Of a stretch of DNA of 20,739 bases, positions 17,101 through 20,739 are shown piece by piece. The stretch comes from Pedobacter sp. (GTDB lineage Bacteria > Bacteroidota > Bacteroidia > Sphingobacteriales > Sphingobacteriaceae): contig SEDG01000011.1 of assembly GCA_004295885.1 (NCBI GenBank), forward strand, positions 1-20,739, given 5' to 3'. Under the pieces are notes generated by a model. The model saw nothing but the letters and a program-made list of their open reading frames with translations, did not search any database and was not told the origin of the DNA. Both the position numbers and the translations under genes were made by a program. The stretch's first letter is position 1. Each line of letters opens with the position of its first letter.

Positions 17101-19056
17101 ATTAACCTGAATTATAAAGTTTTTTTGAAATGAATTCCCACTTGGAGTACTTGCTATTACACTAACACTGTAAATTGATTTTAATTCAAAATCAAAGCTG
17201 CGTAATGCCTTTAGCTGATTATTTTCAATTTTAAAGTTACCGTTTCCATCACCCCCATTTGCAAATGTATAGACAGTTCCAATGGTATTTGTAAAATTAA
17301 ATGTTCCAATTGCATATCCTGCAGTTATATTCTCGTCAATTCGATTATTACTTAACGTGAAATCAGGTATATCTTCAGCAAATGTTATATTTTTAGCCAA
17401 TGCCGACCCACTATAAATTACTGCTGGAGTTGTTTTTCCTGTTGCAATAGCAGATAGCGTGGTAGAAAAAACACCGTTTTCGTTATCATCACTTTTGATG
17501 ATTAACTTTCCTTTAACAATCTCTTCTATTACCGGAGCATACAATAAATTAAAAGTGGTTTGTGTACCAGGGGGAATGTTTTTCTTAGGTTGCCCAGTTA
17601 CGTAAAATGGTGCGCCAACTACACTAATTTCTGCCAAATTCAAATCTTTTGTCCCGGTGTTTGATACCGTAATCAGCAAGTTATTTATATCATTGGCTTT
17701 ACTACTAATGTTAAAAACCCCCTTATTTAATAAACTTGTATTTACATTTTTTACCGTTAGCATCGTTCCTGCTGAATTGTTCCATAGATCTACCTTATTG
17801 GGAACAGTTGGTTTGGCAACAGTAAAAAATAGGTTATTATTAAATTCAAACAACTGATCTGCGTTTGAAGGATTGGTAAATTCACTTTTAGCTGTAGTCC
17901 CATCATAACTCCAAAGCTGGCTAGAGGTATTGTTAAAATATATTTTAGAACCTACTACCAATGGTGTTTTACTTGGTTCTAGCTTCACATTGGCTGCTTG
18001 TGCCGTTCCTGCCACAGTTCCGTCACTTGTCCACAAATAATAATCGGTACTTGATGCAAAACATAACTTTCCATTAAAAGCCACAAAATTTTGCATGACA
18101 GAATTTGATTGATGTCTTAACCAAGGAAAAGATTTTAACATAATCGTTCCGGCAGCGGTACCATCACTCTTCCAAAGTTCATCGGTATAAACACTCGAGC
18201 CATTATCAACTTGTGCTGAAAAGAACATATTATTGCCAACTGCCGTAAGGTTAGTAACTGTTATATTTCCATAAACTGGAGGTTCAAACGATTTAAATAA
18301 GACAAAGCTATCATTAGCTGGATTTAATTTATAAAGCCTCCATTTTTGTCCGGATGAATATTTAGTAGCAAATACTAAATCGTTATTTATTACTGTAATT
18401 AAATCTGTAGACCCATAATCATCAATCTGCAAAAGCTTTGTTCCTGCAGTAGTTCCATCAGATGAATATAAATTCCCGTTATAACTTCCGCCATTGAAAT
18501 AAAGTTTATTGGCTACTGTTCTCAGTTGATTGAGTCCAACGTTTTCACCTCCAAAAACTTTTACTGTACCAGCAGCAGTCCCATCTGTTTTCCAAAGTGA
18601 ACTATCATAGTTATTTAAATTGCAGAAAAAATATAAAATGCCGTTGCAAATGGTAAACTGCCTCGGAGAAGACCCAGAATTTCCTGTCCCAGTTCGGTTA
18701 GGATTGATATCCTTTAACATCACCGTTCCCGCAGCAGTACCATCACTCACCCATAATTCCTGTCCATTTACGACATCAGTTGCAGAGAAATAGATCTTCC
18801 CATTATATGCAATAATATTTTGAACATTAGCGCTATTGAATCCTGGATTAATGTCTTTAAGCATAACTGTTCCCTCTGTCGTCCCATCAGACTTCCAGAG
18901 TTCTATACCACTAGACTCATTACTTGCAGCAAAAAAGAAAGCATTATTTAATTTAACAAAGGAGCCAGCAGAAGTAAAATTTTTCACAAACGACTGTCCG
19001 TAAAGTTGACCAGCTATACAAAACAGTATAAGCAGAAAGAGGGAGCGCTTTTTCAT
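14110..19056 (-). CDS. Giant multidomain T9SS-secreted surface protein
   Basis: This 1648-residue secreted protein is a mosaic. Signal peptide 1-20 (cleavage near YGQS). Seven ELWxxDGTxxGT repeats at about 52, 100, 153, 195, 293, 340 and 380. An ASH or choice-of-anchor-D-like domain (about 455-540), and a cadherin-like domain (about 565-655). A long YCF48/BNR-type beta-propeller region (about 680-1245) has twelve Asp-boxes of form [ST]x[DN][GA]GxxW, the tryptophans lying at 702, 741, 783, 825, 870, 910, 999, 1041, 1081, 1122, 1164 and 1208. Two PKD-like domains (about 1247-1325 and 1330-1410) precede a SprB-like repeat (VTCKGSNNGSITV, about 1415-1500). The C-terminus (1572-1648, NIYPNPVVDWMKID ... 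AGMYVVQI) is a type A T9SS sorting domain, so the protein crosses the outer membrane by type IX secretion and is released or attached. No catalytic site is evident; Asp-box motifs here need not mean sialidase. First gene of a two-gene operon with the lipoprotein. Confidence 0.93.
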   Translation of the reverse strand: MKKRSLFLLILFCIAGQLYGQSFVKNFTSAGSFVKLNNAFFFAASNESSGIELWKSDGTTEGTVMLKDINPGFNSANVQNIIAYNGKIYFSATDVVNGQELWVSDGTAAGTVMLKDINPNRTGTGNSGSSPRQFTICNGILYFFCNLNNYDSSLWKTDGTAAGTVKVFGGENVGLNQLRTVANKLYFNGGSYNGNLYSSDGTTAGTKLLQIDDYGSTDLITVINNDLVFATKYSSGQKWRLYKLNPANDSFVLFKSFEPPVYGNITVTNLTAVGNNMFFSAQVDNGSSVYTDELWKSDGTAAGTIMLKSFPWLRHQSNSVMQNFVAFNGKLCFASSTDYYLWTSDGTVAGTAQAANVKLEPSKTPLVVGSKIYFNNTSSQLWSYDGTTAKSEFTNPSNADQLFEFNNNLFFTVAKPTVPNKVDLWNNSAGTMLTVKNVNTSLLNKGVFNISSKANDINNLLITVSNTGTKDLNLAEISVVGAPFYVTGQPKKNIPPGTQTTFNLLYAPVIEEIVKGKLIIKSDDNENGVFSTTLSAIATGKTTPAVIYSGSALAKNITFAEDIPDFTLSNNRIDENITAGYAIGTFNFTNTIGTVYTFANGGDGNGNFKIENNQLKALRSFDFELKSIYSVSVIASTPSGNSFQKNFIIQVNDIQEIVTSQCLTAAELLTYSLNDVAYTSTKLIAVGTGGKIIVSENDGKDWRIVPSNVTSSLNQIKMFEQVGYITNDNLLLKTENGGDTWFELEKPDIAYPYLSRMYFYSANVGFLFGENKLYKTTNGGKSWKKLTMPSSSNLQYAMSFINETTGFIAGASKSFFTTTNGGDTWQAVNLPTSISSNTNFLTLNFTSSSVGYLSDQNGNIYQSTDAGLSWNKISTTLPAAKITFINANTAYLVNTYYDNIYKTIDAGLTWTKEANVLSGPQIKAFAANATGDKLCAVGWGNTYNDYSSHAIFLKSGSNAWEKRSWVSYTKVATTNWIDDKIGYIFGTNSFKTIDGGITWKQMNLTLDFSYGVSTSFFVSKDLGFCGAYPSLYKTTDGGETWNKVTIALTTSVFDIHFMDAQNGVISSGNVIFRTTNGGTTWQQVHTAIVISSPSFQFLNAQVGYAYGIGSGFSKTIDGGATWTNVFYPSSISVPIAVHFFDEQNGLLGATDGQLYKTTNGGATWTEIRTQLQLNSYSFSFLDRYHGYLISTFYYSALIYETFDGGETWTQIYNAGVDVRKLRVVGDNAYAVGGDGAIFKFTSKKEAPTINYIVGDRIVARGESAIYKLPVVSGVSYTWKAEGASQTNYQNSSAEIIWKQPGIYTIEAYGQNGCATGAKYILQVTVQDVAEPVIIGPAQVMSYSKDIEYVATLHPNSTYLWTVTGSASMVPDGNKVKVTWGNAGVANISVVEIFNDFNLMKTATLGVTITSLATNNFSVSTTSVTCKGSNNGSITVKSNATNYSYSALVTGPNNFSNVYSFSTLKEIQNLAGGTYTVCISIVGNPSFQACYTVNVNEPKDLSVYANVKTDQQRVSLTLGGASQYYIDVNGVVYQTTSQNFEVRLPSLVNIIKISSNLTCQGVIEKKISLAGVNIYPNPVVDWMKIDLGILNSKSVTVKISDLSGKLLYNKTESGTEGYLQIDLRRYNAGMYVVQIITADQKQAYKILKQ

Positions 19057-19072
19057 CAGGGTGATTTGTTGA

Positions 19073-19104
19073 TGAAGATAATATAACTAAATAAATAGTC
19101 CAAA
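19073..19104 (-). promoter_or_regulatory. Candidate promoter of the T9SS protein operon
   Basis: On the minus strand TTTG (19104-19101) is followed after 20 bases by TATCTTCA (19080-19073), resembling the Bacteroidota TTTG and TAnnTTTG promoter elements. It lies 17 bases before the start codon at 19056. A 7-bp inverted repeat (TATATGT/ACATATA, 19118-19135) sits just upstream. The match is partial. Confidence 0.3.
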
Positions 19105-19345
19105 TTTTTTTGCTCATTATATGTATTAACATATATTAATCACTAAGAGCTCTCCACAGCCTAGTCTTATTAGATATAATTAAAATAATTTGTCGCCCAT
19201 TCGCAAAGCTTAAGGAACATACCGAATAACTTAACACAATTTGAAGGGGTACTATTCATATTTGATAATATGTTTCTAAAAAAAAACAGTGATTTAACAG
19301 GGGCCAATTCCTAATAAAACTCATTGAGGTTGTTAGCTGTATCCA

Positions 19346-20044
19346 TCAACAAATCAGTAGCAATCTAAATTGACCTTCATTTTCTTGTGGTGCTCGATGA
19401 ACGCAAGGCAAAACCTGTTGTCCGGGATGCGCTACTGCCAATTTCCACAAATGGCCAACGCCTAAATTAAAATGATCAGCATCAGGTTTAGGTTGATAAT
19501 GTAAATCGAAGGAGTATTCCTTCAAAAAATCTTCAAATCCTGTTTCTGCACCATCGTACAATTCGCTAAGTTTTTTTCGAATCTCGGGAATCAACACCTT
19601 TTTTTCAACCTGATGATTAGGGATGATATCACTCGCGGCGCCGTAATAAGTACATAAAAAAGTATCGGCTGCAATTGGCGAACGATCTACGTGATAAGAA
19701 TAGACATCGGTTGAAATGAAATCAAATTCCTCATCTCGCTCGTAACTTTTAAGTAAATTGAGGGTGGGCAATGCGCCAAAATCTGACAACGAATTAAAAT
19801 CCTTAATGATAATTTCTCTGGCGATGTTGCCTTCCTCTGATAATGGCAAAGCTAAAAGCTCTTCCATGGAAATATCGGTAACATTTTCTTTTAATTGGAG
19901 CTTGGCAACAATCTCCTTAAAATCTCCTGCTAAATCTCTTTCCCAACAAATTGCATTGACACGCCCTTGAAAACTTGTATTTACAAGTTCATCGAATGTG
20001 GAAACAATTCCAACTTGGTTGTTATCATGAAAGCTGCTTTTCAT
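19346..20044 (-). CDS. DUF1826-like protein, possible non-haem iron oxygenase
   Basis: With ATG at 20044 the protein has 232 residues; a TTG at 20059 would add five. No signal peptide or membrane segment is seen, so it is cytoplasmic. The pattern of an NAICWERDL block near the N-terminus, HVDRSPIAADTFLCTYYG in the middle and VHRAPQENEGQFRLLLIC at the end resembles DUF1826 as I remember it; I could not verify this. His118 and Asp120 (HVD), His216 (VHRAP) and Arg227 (QFRLLL) reproduce the order and approximate spacing of the HxD...H...R signature of iron and 2-oxoglutarate dioxygenases. That function is inference. The gene follows the TetR gene by 17 bases (2 if TTG is used), so both are co-transcribed and the protein is probably under TetR control. 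Confidence 0.6.
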   Translation of the reverse strand: MKSSFHDNNQVGIVSTFDELVNTSFQGRVNAICWERDLAGDFKEIVAKLQLKENVTDISMEELLALPLSEEGNIAREIIIKDFNSLSDFGALPTLNLLKSYERDEEFDFISTDVYSYHVDRSPIAADTFLCTYYGAASDIIPNHQVEKKVLIPEIRKKLSELYDGAETGFEDFLKEYSFDLHYQPKPDADHFNLGVGHLWKLAVAHPGQQVLPCVHRAPQENEGQFRLLLIC

Positions 20045-20061
20045 ATAGGATTTGGTCAAGG

Positions 20062-20643
20062 CTAATCCAGCACCGCTATGGTTAGCTGAATGATACTTGC
20101 AAAACTGGCAGCGTCCGCACTCGTTTTTGCAGTAACTTGCATCCCTTTCATGGCATTGAAGACAAATCTAGCGAGTTGCAATGCATCCTGTGTATTTTTA
20201 ATTTCTCCACTCTCCTGCCCTTTTTTAATGACTTGAAAAAAAGCGGCTTCCATTTGTTGTTCGTTTTGGCAAACCAATTTATTTACCTCCCGATCATGTG
20301 GAGCTACCTCTACTTCAGCATTAACCAAGAAACAGCCTTTCTGTTGTTGATCACCTAGTAAATCATTGGTGGCCAACTCCAACAATTTTATCACCGTTTC
20401 TTTTGCCGAAGTTGATTGATTAATGATTTCATTGATTCTTGCATTTCCAGCTAACTGATAGCTTTCTAATGCTTTTAGATACAGCGTATGTTTATCGCCA
20501 TAAGTATCGTACAAACTCGATCGGCTAATACCCAGCCCATCTACCAAATCTTGCATAGACGTAGCGTTATAGCCTTTGTGCCAAAAAAGCTGGATTGCCT
20601 TGGTCAGCACCTCATTCTCATCAAAATCTTTCGTTCTTGCCAT
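20062..20643 (-). CDS. TetR/AcrR-family transcriptional repressor
   Basis: This 193-residue protein has an N-terminal TetR helix-turn-helix (about 9-55: ENEVLTKAIQLFWHKGYNAT, then SMQDLVDGLGISRSSLYDTYGDKHTLY), followed by a helical ligand-binding and dimerisation domain of normal length. The QKGCFLVN segment (101-108) with a buried-looking Cys104 is shared by a subgroup of TetR regulators, some of which sense electrophiles through cysteine; sensing here is only a possibility. A 30-bp inverted repeat lies 7 bases upstream of the ATG, the expected place for an autoregulatory operator. It is first in an operon with the DUF1826-like gene, which is its likely target. Confidence 0.92.
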   Translation of the reverse strand: MARTKDFDENEVLTKAIQLFWHKGYNATSMQDLVDGLGISRSSLYDTYGDKHTLYLKALESYQLAGNARINEIINQSTSAKETVIKLLELATNDLLGDQQQKGCFLVNAEVEVAPHDREVNKLVCQNEQQMEAAFFQVIKKGQESGEIKNTQDALQLARFVFNAMKGMQVTAKTSADAASFASIIQLTIAVLD

Positions 20644-20650
20644 AACCAGA

Positions 20651-20680
20651 AATAGCCTTGCTTAATAAAGCAAAGCTATT
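20651..20680. promoter_or_regulatory. TetR operator candidate
   Basis: Arms AATAGCCTTGCTT (20651-20663) and AAGCAAAGCTATT (20668-20680) are inverted copies matching at 12 of 13 positions around a 4-base centre. The repeat ends 7 bases before the TetR start codon. Length, symmetry and position fit a TetR-family operator that represses its own gene; it could also form a hairpin masking the 5' leader. Confidence 0.65.
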
Positions 20681-20739
20681 CATTTTAAATTAATTCTTGT
20701 AAATGAAAGGCAATTACCTTACTCCACCACTCGCAATCA

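Noticed and set aside
14231..17857. Several 66-86 codon plus-strand frames inside the giant gene
   Set aside because: They are antisense to repetitive, clearly coding sequence and have no independent support.
14110..19056. Sialidase activity suggested by the Asp-box repeats
   Set aside because: The repeats are of the YCF48/BNR structural type; no arginine triad or other sialidase active-site pattern is visible.
19257..19272. CATATT/AATATG hairpin in the spacer after the DUF1826-like gene
   Set aside because: Six AT-rich base pairs without a following U-run on the minus strand; not distinguishable from chance.

Overview
The window looks like a Bacteroidota chromosome, most likely a soil or freshwater member of the Sphingobacteriaceae such as Pedobacter. 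The evidence is low-GC DNA with AT-rich spacers, a SusC/SusD pair beside glycoside hydrolases (a polysaccharide utilization locus, PUL), a receiver-AraC regulator of the kind found at the end of hybrid two-component systems, a giant protein with a type IX secretion (T9SS) C-terminal domain, and few Shine-Dalgarno sequences. The genus is inferred from gene style, not from a marker gene.

Layout. 1-199: spacer with an ACGA-rich low-complexity stretch and a strong terminator. 200-2212 (-): exported M1-family metallopeptidase. 2432-2605 (-): small zinc-ribbon protein. 2986-5139 (-): GH92 alpha-mannosidase. 5500-6402 (+): receiver-AraC regulator, divergent from GH92. 6415-7833 (-): GH125 exo-alpha-1,6-mannosidase. 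7961-9616 (-): SusD-type surface lipoprotein. 9625-12631 (-): SusC-type TonB-dependent transporter, broken by a frameshift in the plug domain near 12023-12045. 12632-13408: 777 bases without a convincing gene, holding a short leader-like ORF, a perfect 14-bp palindrome and possible gene debris. 13409-14113 (-): fibronectin-III-like lipoprotein, overlapping by 4 bases the gene at 14110-19056 (-), which encodes a 1648-residue multidomain T9SS cargo protein. 19346-20044 (-): DUF1826-like protein with a possible HxD...H...R iron-site pattern. 20062-20643 (-): TetR regulator with a 30-bp inverted repeat just before its start codon.

How the genes fit. GH92, GH125, SusC and SusD together read as a locus for alpha-mannan or high-mannose glycans: SusCD binds and imports mannooligosaccharides, and GH92 and GH125 trim terminal alpha-mannosyl units. 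An intrinsic terminator after susD separates the susCD transcript from GH125. A near-identical 20-bp imperfect palindrome occurs once upstream of susC and twice in tandem between GH92 and the regulator, suggesting one DNA-binding protein controls both ends of the locus; no LacI-type gene is visible in the window. The susC frameshift means the locus may not import its substrate as sequenced, unless it is a sequencing error.

The T9SS cargo plus lipoprotein pair forms an independent two-gene operon, and the TetR plus DUF1826-like pair another. No RNA gene, IS element or CRISPR array was recognised.
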